Made by a program: the position numbers and the translations under genes. Positions 36,332 to 43,422 of a stretch of 64,000 bases of DNA are shown in pieces. Position 1 is the stretch's first letter; each line of letters begins with the position of its first letter. This DNA is from Acidobacteriota bacterium (lineage in GTDB: Bacteria; Acidobacteriota; Terriglobia; Bryobacterales; UBA6623), in contig WGMB01000003.1 of assembly GCA_016125275.1 (NCBI GenBank), positions 1,529,896 through 1,593,895 on the forward strand, given 5' to 3'. The notes under the pieces are model-generated. The model had not been told where the DNA came from. It saw only the letters and a list, made by a program, of their open reading frames with translations, and did not search any database.

Positions 36332-36933
36332 GGGCTCACGCCTCCTTCCAGAGCTTGGGCCCGCTTGAGCAGATCCGGCGTACGCTCGGCCGGCAAGTAG
36401 CCCGCCACGGTCATCTGCACCTTCAGCGACTTCACTTCCGCATTGCCGGGCCGCACCCGCAGGTCGCGTGTGGTCAGAAGCTGGGGCGCGTTGGCGACCG
36501 CCGCCAGCAGGTTCACCAGTTGCTCGACGCCGCAGGTAAAGTCCACCACCAGCGGCACTTGTGCGTAGTCCTTCTCTTCGAGCGAAACGGTTCCGAAGCG
36601 CGACGACTCCATCGCCACTCCCTCGGCCGTCAGCAGATCACCCACCAGCGAGCGCATCTCGGCTTGCGCCAGAGAGGCGTCGGCCGAGCTCAGCAGGCGG
36701 CTCTCCCAGCTCTCCAGCTCCCGCAGAGCGGCGGCCAGCTCGGCCTCCCGCAGGGGCCGCTGCTTGGCTTCGAGCTGCGCCACGGCCAGCCGTTGCTCGA
36801 GGGCGTCGATCTCTCCCGCCCCGGCCGTCACACCCGAGCCCGCGCCGGGCGTAAACACGTCGAGCTGCAGCAAGGCGAACAGCGCCAGCGCGCCGCCCAG
36901 AATCGTGAGGGCCCGTTTGTCGCGGCTCTCCAC
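36328..36933 (-). CDS. gspM: GspM-like type II secretion protein
   Basis: A 201-residue bitopic inner-membrane protein. It starts at a GTG (36933) that shares a base with the gspL stop (TAGTG), with GGAGG 9 bases upstream. A single N-terminal helix (ALTILGGALALFALLQLDVF) is followed by a coiled-coil stretch (IDALEQRLAVAQLEAKQRPLREAELAAALREL) and a ferredoxin-like domain (VPLVVDFTCGVEQLVNLLAAV) as in GspM/PilO. It should bind GspL and stabilise the platform. Its stop overlaps the start of the gspC-like gene. Confidence 0.75.
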   Translation of the reverse strand: MESRDKRALTILGGALALFALLQLDVFTPGAGSGVTAGAGEIDALEQRLAVAQLEAKQRPLREAELAAALRELESWESRLLSSADASLAQAEMRSLVGDLLTAEGVAMESSRFGTVSLEEKDYAQVPLVVDFTCGVEQLVNLLAAVANAPQLLTTRDLRVRPGNAEVKSLKVQMTVAGYLPAERTPDLLKRAQALEGGVSP

Positions 36934-38501
36934 TACTGAGCCTCCTCGGCCGCAGGGGCGGCGGCGGGCTCGGCTCCCGCTGGCTGCGCAGCTTCGGGTG
37001 CAGCAGGCGCGGGCGCTTGCGCTGCGGGCGGCTGCGCGGGGGACGGTTGCGGGTTCGCGGCAGCCGGAGCGCCGCCAGGACCGGCCGGGGCGGCGGGAGC
37101 TGTCGGCGCCCTGCGCTCGGCGGCAATCTGAAAACCCTCGCCGGTTTCGAGCTTGCGCAGCGACGTGGTGAAGCGAGCCTTCTCGAGCCGTCCCGACTCG
37201 TTGAGCGTCTTGAGCAGATCGGCCGCCGCCTGAGCCTCGCCGTTGAGCTGCACGCCCTCGTCGCCGATTTGTAGCTGCGTCAGCCAAGCCGAGTTGGGCA
37301 GCTTCTCCGACAGCTCGCTAAAAATCTCCAGGTCGCGCTGCGTCCGCCGGCCCAGCCCGCGCAGGATCTCCAATTTCCGCTGCGCATCCTCGGCGCTCAT
37401 CTTGGCGTTGCGCACCAGCGCGACCGTCTCCTCATACTTGGCGATGCGTTGCTGCAGAGCCTCGGCGTAAGCTCCATCCTGAATCCACGGCCGAATCAGA
37501 AAGCCCGCCCCGAGCAGCAACAGCAGAAACAGCAGCGCGGCCGTCGGCGCCAAGCGCCAGCGCGAATCCTTGGAGCGCCGCTCGACCGGCAACAAATTCG
37601 CCCGCCAACCCACGCCCGGGCAGGCCGCCTCGAGAGCCACGGCCAGCCCCCGCAGGTCTTCTCGCAGCCGGAACTCCTCGGGAGCCGCCAAAGGCGCCGG
37701 AAACAGCTCCTCCACCGCTCGCGGCTCGAGCGCCGGCGACGTCTGCGCCAGCTCCTCCGCGGCCGCGGACGCCTCCGGGCCGAACACGGCCAGCCCGACC
37801 GCGGCATCCGGCGCTACCCGCAAGTCCGACAAGACCAACTGCAGGACGCGCGACGGCGGCGCCGAGCGCAACGGAAACTCGGCGGTCAGCAACGGACGCG
37901 CCGCACTCTCCCCATATATAAGGAGTGCATCGGACTCGGCGTCGACCGCCAACAGCGGCTGCTTGGGCGCCTCCGGCCGCATCCGCAGAGCCGCGTAGAG
38001 GGTAGCCTCGCTGACCGTGAAGGCGGAAACAGCCACGCCGGCTTCCTGGAACAGGTCAGCCCAGGCGTCCACCTTCTCGCGAGGCGCGATCGCGACCGCC
38101 ATCGTCGTGGGGCGGTCCTTGCCCGTCTCGCCCAGCGCCGCGTGCGCGAAGCAGACCTCCACGTCGCCGTAAGGGTGCAGGCCGTCGAGCTGATACCGCA
38201 CCGCCGCCGCCCGCTCTTTCTCCGGCATCGGGGGCAGCCGCAACTGGCGCACCACCAGCTCCTTGCGCGGCAAGCAGACCGTGGCCGCCAAGTGCCCCAG
38301 CGCGTGCTCGTTCAAAAAGGCCTGGTAGCGACGGCCCCACTCGGCCGCCGGAATCTCGCGAAAGCCCTCGATGCGCAGCGAGCCCAGCACCGTCACGCCC
38401 GCCGGACGCGACTTGATCGCGACGGCCAGCAGATCCTCGCCGCGGATCTCCAGCCCCACGCCCGCGCCGAAGCGCTTCCAAAGATCGAGCAATCCAGCCA
38501 T
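36933..38501 (-). CDS. gspL: GspL/PilM-PilN-like type II secretion protein
   Basis: A 522-residue protein. Residues about 1-360 form an actin-like cytoplasmic domain of the PilM/GspL type (GVGLEIRGEDLLAVAIKS, LPRKELVVRQLRLPPMPEKERAAAVRYQLDGLHPY) that recruits the ATPase. A membrane helix (AALLFLLLLLGAGFL) is followed by a coiled coil and a PilN-like periplasmic ferredoxin fold (LPNSAWLTQLQIGDEGVQLNGEAQ). A Pro/Ala-rich tail of about 65 residues ends the protein, an extension I would not expect in ordinary GspL. The ATG is at 38501, 7 bases after the gspK stop. Confidence 0.82.
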   Translation of the reverse strand: MAGLLDLWKRFGAGVGLEIRGEDLLAVAIKSRPAGVTVLGSLRIEGFREIPAAEWGRRYQAFLNEHALGHLAATVCLPRKELVVRQLRLPPMPEKERAAAVRYQLDGLHPYGDVEVCFAHAALGETGKDRPTTMAVAIAPREKVDAWADLFQEAGVAVSAFTVSEATLYAALRMRPEAPKQPLLAVDAESDALLIYGESAARPLLTAEFPLRSAPPSRVLQLVLSDLRVAPDAAVGLAVFGPEASAAAEELAQTSPALEPRAVEELFPAPLAAPEEFRLREDLRGLAVALEAACPGVGWRANLLPVERRSKDSRWRLAPTAALLFLLLLLGAGFLIRPWIQDGAYAEALQQRIAKYEETVALVRNAKMSAEDAQRKLEILRGLGRRTQRDLEIFSELSEKLPNSAWLTQLQIGDEGVQLNGEAQAAADLLKTLNESGRLEKARFTTSLRKLETGEGFQIAAERRAPTAPAAPAGPGGAPAAANPQPSPAQPPAAQAPAPAAPEAAQPAGAEPAAAPAAEEAQ

Positions 38502-38508
38502 GGAGTTC

Positions 38509-39510
38509 TTAGAAGGCCGTCTCGCGCCAGCGCACGATGCGGATCGGGTCGGGACCGCCGACGGCCCCGTTTTCCACCAGCGCGGCCACGGTGCGCTTGG
38601 CGGCGCCGGACCGCAACGTCGCCGTCGCGCGCAGGGTGAAGGCCGTCGAGCCGCCGCCCAGACCGAGCCGGATGGGCCCGCTGAACGAGCCCAGGCCCGG
38701 CATGCCGTTGTCGTCGGGCCGCAGTGGGCGCACTCGCCGAATCTCTTCGATCGCGGCGATCTCATTGGGCGACATTCCCGCCGCCGCCAGCACTTCGCGC
38801 GAGGCGTAACCGACGCTGATTACGCCCGAGCCGCGCGTCGTCAGGCTCTCCGACAAGCCGCGGAAACGGACCAAGCCTCCGTCATCGTTGGTGCGGAAGC
38901 CGCCGTAGAACAGGTCGGGCGTGAGATCAGGCAGGGTCAAGAGCTCTTCCAACTCCTGGATAGACGTGGCTTGCGGCCGAAAAGTCGAGTCGGGCGACGC
39001 ATTTTCCGTCTGCGCGGCGAGCTCGGCCGGCGTCAGCCCATAGGCGATCAAGCCCCGTCGGCGCTGCTCTCTGTATTCGACGATGCGGGCCGCCAAAGCG
39101 ACCGCCCGGCCCGGGTCGAGCCCGCCGGCCGCCATCACGGAAGCAAGGGCCTCCGGCGTCGCCTGATTCACGTCGAGCTTGCCGCTCTCTCCGATGATCT
39201 CGACCTCGACGACGCCGGTGGGGAAATCAAACCGCATCCAACGCTGGCCGATCTCAAAGCCCTGGCTCGGCTTTTCGGGATCGCGGGGCCGGGCAATGCG
39301 CCGCATGGCCGCCTCCACGCCGCCCTGCGCCAAGTAGTAGGCCCGGGCGGAGTCGATCTCGAGGGCAGCCCGGTCGAGCTCGGCGCGCACGGTCCTCGAC
39401 AGCGCAAACGCGATGGCCGTCATCGCCACGGCCAGCCATAGCACGGCCAGCAAGGCGCCGCCGCGCCGGCCGCTCCCTCGCTTCGAGTCGCTGTGCCGCG
39501 TCGACGTCAC
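38509..39510 (-). CDS. gspK: Minor pseudopilin GspK
   Basis: A 333-residue minor pseudopilin that caps the pseudopilus tip. The N-terminal leader and hydrophobic helix (RGGALLAVLWLAVAMTAIAFAL) precede a large alpha domain with the general-secretion-K repeats LDVNQATPEALASVMAAGG and MSPNEIAAIEEIR, helix-hairpin-helix-like segments typical of GspK. The start is a GTG at 39510 overlapping the gspJ stop (GTGA). The cleavage-site Glu5 is not obvious, as is normal for GspK proteins. Confidence 0.85.
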   Translation of the reverse strand: MTSTRHSDSKRGSGRRGGALLAVLWLAVAMTAIAFALSRTVRAELDRAALEIDSARAYYLAQGGVEAAMRRIARPRDPEKPSQGFEIGQRWMRFDFPTGVVEVEIIGESGKLDVNQATPEALASVMAAGGLDPGRAVALAARIVEYREQRRRGLIAYGLTPAELAAQTENASPDSTFRPQATSIQELEELLTLPDLTPDLFYGGFRTNDDGGLVRFRGLSESLTTRGSGVISVGYASREVLAAAGMSPNEIAAIEEIRRVRPLRPDDNGMPGLGSFSGPIRLGLGGGSTAFTLRATATLRSGAAKRTVAALVENGAVGGPDPIRIVRWRETAF

Positions 39511-40358
39511 GGCATCACCAGCATCGTGCCGCCACGCGGGTTCGGGACCTCGATCGCCCGCGGGTCGATCTGCGGCTGTGCGCCGTAGCCGGCCGGCGGC
39601 GCGTAGCGCGCCCGCACCTGCGCCACGATCGTCACCGGCTGCAAACGGGCCTCGGGCTTGTTCGGCTCGAGCTCGATGCGCACCGCGGAAGGAATCTGTT
39701 GGATGTCGTCCCACACCGTGCGCCACTCGGCGGGCTGCCCCGGGACCCTCGGCTCCCTGAGGTAGGCGAAGGTGCAGCGCGCCAACTGGTCGGCCACAAT
39801 CAACGAATCGGCGCGCGGCGTCACCGGCGCGAACAGAATGCGCGGCCGCTCGCCCACGCGGTCCAAGCCCACCGCAAAGCGGCCCACGCTCAAGCCGCCG
39901 CGAAAGGGAGACTCCGTCAGGATCAGTCGCAGCCCGTTGCTGGCGCTCTGCACGTTCAGCTCCACGATCTGGAGTTGGCCGCGCGCGCCGGCCGCCAGCG
40001 AATACGAGCTTACAAAGCGCATCTGGTCCGGCTCGCCGTCGAAGAACGGCGCCTGCGGCGCTCCGGTGGAAGGCGGCGCCTGGGCGAGCACCGGAACCAT
40101 GCCGGCGAACTGCGCGTGCAGCAGGTGGTTCGAGTTGGCGATCTTGCGGTCGAGCGTCAGCCGTTCCCGAGCGTCCCGCCAGGAGCCGGCGCTCATCTGC
40201 AGCGCCATCACGATGCCGGCCGACAGCAGCCCCAGCAGGCTGACGGCGACCAGAACCTCGATCAGGGTCAGGCCGGCTTCCGCGGAGGCGAGCCGCGCGC
40301 CGCGAGCCGCGGGCCGGGCGTGGCTCGGCGTTGTCAACTTGCGCTCCTCACGGCTCAC
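39507..40358 (-). CDS. gspJ: Minor pseudopilin GspJ
   Basis: A 283-residue minor pseudopilin. The prepilin site is EAG-LTLIEVLVAVSLLGLL with Glu5 of the mature protein. It is preceded by a 29-residue leader that is long for the family; part of that leader is read through a 7-base-period repeat. The mature part shows the GspJ/GspW-like beta block (DQMRFVSSYSLAAGARGQLQIVEL and LARCTFAYLREP). The GTG start at 40358 overlaps the gspI stop (GTGA). Confidence 0.85.
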   Translation of the reverse strand: MSREERKLTTPSHARPAARGARLASAEAGLTLIEVLVAVSLLGLLSAGIVMALQMSAGSWRDARERLTLDRKIANSNHLLHAQFAGMVPVLAQAPPSTGAPQAPFFDGEPDQMRFVSSYSLAAGARGQLQIVELNVQSASNGLRLILTESPFRGGLSVGRFAVGLDRVGERPRILFAPVTPRADSLIVADQLARCTFAYLREPRVPGQPAEWRTVWDDIQQIPSAVRIELEPNKPEARLQPVTIVAQVRARYAPPAGYGAQPQIDPRAIEVPNPRGGTMLVMP

Positions 40359-40375
40359 CGCTCACGAATCCTCAC
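40347..40375. repeat. 7-base-period repeat at the gspI/gspJ junction
   Basis: Units CTCACGG, CTCACCG and CTCACGA follow each other exactly every 7 bases, then a displaced CTCAC. The array covers the end of gspI and the start codon of gspJ. Confidence 0.65.
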
Positions 40376-40807
40376 CCGGCGGTAGCCGTCCATCGTGACG
40401 GTCTTGCGTTGGCCGTCCGCCCGCCACCAAACCGTCAGCGCCACGCGCACCAGCATGCTCGCGCCGACCTGAGCCCCGCCCGGAACCTCCCAGGGCTCGA
40501 TCAGGGCTTCCCAGCCCGACGTCCCGTCGAACTCGCCGCCCAGCCGCTCGCCCACCGGCAGGGGCTCCATCGTCAGCAAGGCGTCCATCTGCGTCTTCGC
40601 CTGCATCGCCGCGCGGTCATACTGCCGCACGCGCGCGGCGTTGCCTAGCGACTGGCTGACCAACGAGAGCAACCCGACCACCGCGATGCCCATCAGCGCC
40701 GTCGCCACGATCACCTCGAGCAAGGTGAACCCCGCCGTCTCTCTCGGTAGAGCCGGACATTCTTGTCCGGCACCCGGGGCGCGTCGGCTCCGAACCAGCC
40801 TACTCAC
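40355..40807 (-). CDS. gspI: Minor pseudopilin GspI
   Basis: A 150-residue minor pseudopilin. The prepilin site is TAG-FTLLEVIVATALMGIAVVGLL after a 26-residue leader; part of the leader is encoded by a GGACA/TGTCC palindrome. The short beta domain ends VTMDGYRRVRIRER. It starts at a GTG (40807) overlapping the last 8 bases of gspH. With GspJ and GspK it should form the pseudopilus tip complex. Confidence 0.85.
   Translation of the reverse strand: MSRLVRSRRAPGAGQECPALPRETAGFTLLEVIVATALMGIAVVGLLSLVSQSLGNAARVRQYDRAAMQAKTQMDALLTMEPLPVGERLGGEFDGTSGWEALIEPWEVPGGAQVGASMLVRVALTVWWRADGQRKTVTMDGYRRVRIRER
40752..40771. repeat. REP-like palindrome inside the gspI leader
   Basis: GCCGGACA-TTCT-TGTCCGGC is a perfect 8-bp stem with a 4-base loop. 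It lies in coding sequence for the gspI prepilin leader, which makes a simple terminator role unlikely. Similar palindromes, from memory, occur interspersed in related genomes. Confidence 0.55.
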
Positions 40808-41336
40808 CGCTGCGCTCCGGCCCGTCGACCTCTTCCGGCACGCCAGTCAACAGGTTGACCCGCAGCCCGGAGCGTCCGCCGGAGTCCGCCTCCAAGAACA
40901 GCTCGAACTGCGGCGACGGCGTCCCGGGATAGAGCAGATAGCTCTGCGCCTGCTTGAGCCCCGCGATGTGGATCGAGGCGTCGAGCCGCAGAGCGTCCTT
41001 CCAGCCCGTCTCCGCGCCCAAGGCCCTCACCTCGTTCGCCTTGGGGTCCACGGTCACCTGCACGACCTCTTGAAAACGGTCCGCCCGCTGCCGAGCCGCC
41101 GCCCAAAAAGCCCCGGCGCGCGAGACGGATGTTTTCAGACGGATGCCGTCGAGTCCCGAGGTCACATTCGGATAAGCGATCCCCAGCATCAGGCCCACGA
41201 TCGCCATCACGATCAGCAACTCGATGAGCGAAAGCCCGGCAGTGGCGGGGAGCCGGGAACCGGCAACGCTGAACCGTGGGCGCCCGCGGTCTGCGGTCGA
41301 CGGTTCCCGGTTCACGGCTAACGCTTCACGACTCAC
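40800..41336 (-). CDS. gspH: Minor pseudopilin GspH
   Basis: A 178-residue minor pseudopilin. The site is TAG-LSLIELLIVMAIVGLMLGIA, with mature Glu5, after a 34-residue leader, far longer than the usual 6-20. The leader (starting MSREALAVNREPSTADRG) is encoded by a 7-base-period repeat array rather than by ordinary sequence. The mature domain has SRAGAFWAAARQRADRF and a GspH/FimT-like beta region. It starts at a GTG at 41336. A shorter internal start cannot be excluded but I see no ribosome site for one. Confidence 0.82.
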   Translation of the reverse strand: MSREALAVNREPSTADRGRPRFSVAGSRLPATAGLSLIELLIVMAIVGLMLGIAYPNVTSGLDGIRLKTSVSRAGAFWAAARQRADRFQEVVQVTVDPKANEVRALGAETGWKDALRLDASIHIAGLKQAQSYLLYPGTPSPQFELFLEADSGGRSGLRVNLLTGVPEEVDGPERSGE

Positions 41337-41342
41337 GAACCC
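41287..41342. repeat. Eight-unit 7-base-period repeat over the gspG/gspH junction
   Basis: Units run CGGTCTG, CGGTCGA, CGGTTCC, CGGTTCA, CGGCTAA, CGCTTCA, CGACTCA, CGAACCC with an exact 7-base step. The array encodes the N terminus of GspH and reaches the end of gspG. A looser related stretch (41246-41286) lies beside it. Confidence 0.75.
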
Positions 41343-41747
41343 TCACTGCCAACTCGTCACGTCGGTATTCACGCCTTCCCCGCCCGGCTCGCCATCGGCG
41401 CCGTAGCTGAGCACGTCCGGCTCGGAGCCGTGCTCGCCCGGAAAGCGATAGACGTAGGCGTTCTGCCAAGGGTCCAGCGGAATGTCCTTGTCCAAATAAG
41501 GCCGCACGGATTGCAGACCCTCTTCCTGATTCGGAAAGCGCCCGTGCTCGATATTGAAGCGCTGCAACGCCGCCTTGAGCGACTCGATCTGCGTCTTGGC
41601 CGCGGTCTGTCGGCCCTGATCCAATGCCGGCGCCAATTTCTGATACGCCACCGCCGAAAACAACGCGATGATCGTAATCACCACGAGCATTTCGATCAGC
41701 GTAATACCGGCGTCTCGGCGGTTTCTTCTAGTCCTTCGCATCGTCAT
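41343..41747 (-). CDS. gspG: Major pseudopilin GspG
   Basis: A 134-residue major pseudopilin, the shaft subunit of the type II pseudopilus. The prepilin site is DAG-ITLIEMLVVITIIALFSAVAYQKL with mature Glu5. The C-terminal DPWQNAYVYRFPGEHGSEPDVLSYGADGEPGG contains the calcium-binding loop typical of GspG. I chose ATG 41747 with GGTGGGGA upstream; an upstream GTG at 41780 overlaps the gspF stop in the GTGA style of this operon and is a real alternative. Confidence 0.93.
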   Translation of the reverse strand: MTMRRTRRNRRDAGITLIEMLVVITIIALFSAVAYQKLAPALDQGRQTAAKTQIESLKAALQRFNIEHGRFPNQEEGLQSVRPYLDKDIPLDPWQNAYVYRFPGEHGSEPDVLSYGADGEPGGEGVNTDVTSWQ

Positions 41748-41776
41748 TCTTCCCCACCCGTCGGATTCCCAACCAG

Positions 41777-42985
41777 TCACATTCCCAATTGATTGATGCT
41801 CGTAATTGCCAGCATCACACTCAAAATCATAGCGCCGACGACGACTCCCAGGACCAGGATCACGATCGGCTCGAACAAGGCTGTAAAGCGCTTGATCGCC
41901 TCGCGGGTGTCTTTCTCATAGATGTCGGCCATGCGGTGGAACATCTCGTCGAGCCGCCCTGTCTCCTCGCCCACCGTCAGCAAGTGGCCGGCCAGCGACG
42001 GGAATACGCCCGCCTTCTTGATGGGACCGGCGACGCCTTCGCCGCGTTTGACCCCTTTGATCACGACGTCGAGCGCGTTCGAAAGGACTTTGTTCGCCAA
42101 AATTCCTTTCGTAATCGTGATCGCCTGCACCAGCGGCACCGTGTTCGCCACCAGCGTCCCCATGGCGCGGGCGAAGCGCGACACGTCTGCCTTGAGCAGC
42201 GCCTGGCCGAGCACGGGAATCTTCAGCCGAAAGGCGTCCCACTTCAAGCGCCCTTCCGGCGTGCGCGTCCAAGTCCGCAAAGCCGCGGCCCCGGCCGCCA
42301 GAAGCACGATGACGGGGACGCCCCAGGTCTGCACCAAGCTGCTGATGGTGAGCAGGATCTCCATCGGCAGCGGCATCGGAATGTTCGACGACGTAAACGC
42401 TTCGGCAAAACGCGGAATCACGAACCGCAGCAGGATGAAGATCGAGATCGAGCCGACGGTGACCAGCAGCGCCGGATAGGTCAGCGAGCTGATGATGTAG
42501 CCGCGCAGCTCGTCGCGCTGGCGCTCGAACTCGGCCAGCCGGTCCATCACCACCGGCAGCGACCCGGAGACCTCGCCGGCCCGGACCATGTTGACGTAGA
42601 GCTCGGAAAAAACCTCCGGATGCCCGGCCAGGGTGTCGCCGAAGGACCGGCCGCCGCGCAAGGTGCGCTGCAGGTCCTGGACGACGGTCTTGAAGCGCGC
42701 CTGCTCGGTGAGCTCGGAGGTGATCTCGAGCGCGCGGTCGAGCGGCACGCCGGCGTTGAGCAGGGTGGCGACTTCCTGGGTGAAGTGCAGGACGTCGGAA
42801 GCCTTGGCCTTCTTCTTGCCCCCGAAGCTCAGCTCGAACGAGCGCTGCTTCTCCGCCCCGACGAAAACGGGAGTGAGCCCTTGACGGCGCAGCTCGCGGA
42901 CGGCGGCGCGGTCGTCGTCGACGACGAGCGTGCCGGCCCGGGTGCGGCCGTCGGTCGCTAGCGCTTTGTAGTGAAAGGTTGCCAT
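41777..42985 (-). CDS. gspF: Type II secretion inner-membrane platform protein GspF
   Basis: A 402-residue polytopic protein with two GspF repeats, each with a cytoplasmic helical bundle and hydrophobic segments. Blocks seen are FHYKALATDGRTRAGTLV at the start, LLNAGVPLDRALEIT, LRGGRSFGDTL, YVNMVRAGEVSG, the second-copy FARAMGTLVANTVPLVQAI and LLTVGEETGRLDEMFHRMADIYE, and the C-terminal FEPIVILVLGVVVGAMILSVML. It starts just after the broken four-helix-bundle gene, with no obvious ribosome site, suggesting reading-through from upstream. Confidence 0.95.
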   Translation of the reverse strand: MATFHYKALATDGRTRAGTLVVDDDRAAVRELRRQGLTPVFVGAEKQRSFELSFGGKKKAKASDVLHFTQEVATLLNAGVPLDRALEITSELTEQARFKTVVQDLQRTLRGGRSFGDTLAGHPEVFSELYVNMVRAGEVSGSLPVVMDRLAEFERQRDELRGYIISSLTYPALLVTVGSISIFILLRFVIPRFAEAFTSSNIPMPLPMEILLTISSLVQTWGVPVIVLLAAGAAALRTWTRTPEGRLKWDAFRLKIPVLGQALLKADVSRFARAMGTLVANTVPLVQAITITKGILANKVLSNALDVVIKGVKRGEGVAGPIKKAGVFPSLAGHLLTVGEETGRLDEMFHRMADIYEKDTREAIKRFTALFEPIVILVLGVVVGAMILSVMLAITSINQLGM

Positions 42986-42987
42986 GT

Positions 42988-43373
42988 CTAGACCGTTGAC
43001 GGCGGACGGTTGATCCGTTGACCGAGGTAGGACTGCAGCCCGCCGAGCATCTGTCCGACTCGACCGGCAAGAGTTTGTAGCCCCCGACTACGTCCGGTTG
43101 GGCATATCCGAGGTCAAGGGTGAGCATGAGAAGACATTTCACTTCCTGCAAAGACCCATCTGCAATGCGCGCAAATCGGAGCATCTCCCCTTCAGAGCGT
43201 CGCCCAAAGCCCTCGGCTAAGTTCGCTTCGATGGATACGGCGGCCCGCCGAATCTGGCTGGTCATACCAAACAGCTCATCCTTGGGAAACGCCTTCGTCA
43301 CTCGGTAAACCGCGAGCGTCAACTGGTGCGCCGCCTTCCAGGCGTCCAGATCCTCGAAGGATCGGATGTTCAT
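42988..43373 (-). pseudogene. Frameshifted S23/IVP-type four-helix-bundle protein gene inside the type II operon
   Basis: From ATG 43373 the frame encodes MNIRSFEDLDAWKAAHQLTL, VYRVTKAFPKDELFGMTSQI and RRAAVSIEANLAEGFGRRSE, the hallmarks of the 23S-intervening-sequence (S23, Avd-related) four-helix-bundle family. After GYAQPD the in-frame reading becomes meaningless, while the frame one base off continues with TLAGRVGQMLGGLQSYLGQR and stops at 42988-42990. So about one base has been lost near 43085-43100. Expected length is about 125 residues. It could be a pseudogene, a sequencing error or programmed frameshifting. Arrays of a 7-base repeat flank it in inverted orientation. Confidence 0.65.
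42993..43021. repeat. 7-base-period repeat, left flank of the four-helix-bundle gene
   Basis: Units CCGTTGA, CGGCGGA, CGGTTGA, one extra T, then CCGTTGA. Read in reverse complement, it resembles the right-flank array, including the odd base at the same place. It also encodes the C terminus of the four-helix-bundle gene. Confidence 0.7.
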
Positions 43374-43386
43374 CGTCGCTCTCTGT

Positions 43387-43422
43387 CGGTCAACGGTTCA
43401 CGGATCAACCGTCTACGGCTCA
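43387..43422. repeat. 7-base-period repeat, right flank of the four-helix-bundle gene
   Basis: Units CGGTCAA, CGGTTCA, CGGATCA, one extra A, CCGTCTA, CGGCTCA. It runs from the upstream region of the four-helix-bundle gene into the stop codon of gspE. Confidence 0.7.

Noticed and set aside
41916-42987. Continuation of the four-helix-bundle frame to a 485-residue fusion
   Set aside because: Past the frameshift it is only the antisense-frame reading of gspF, rich in Arg and Ala; the real C terminus is in the other frame.
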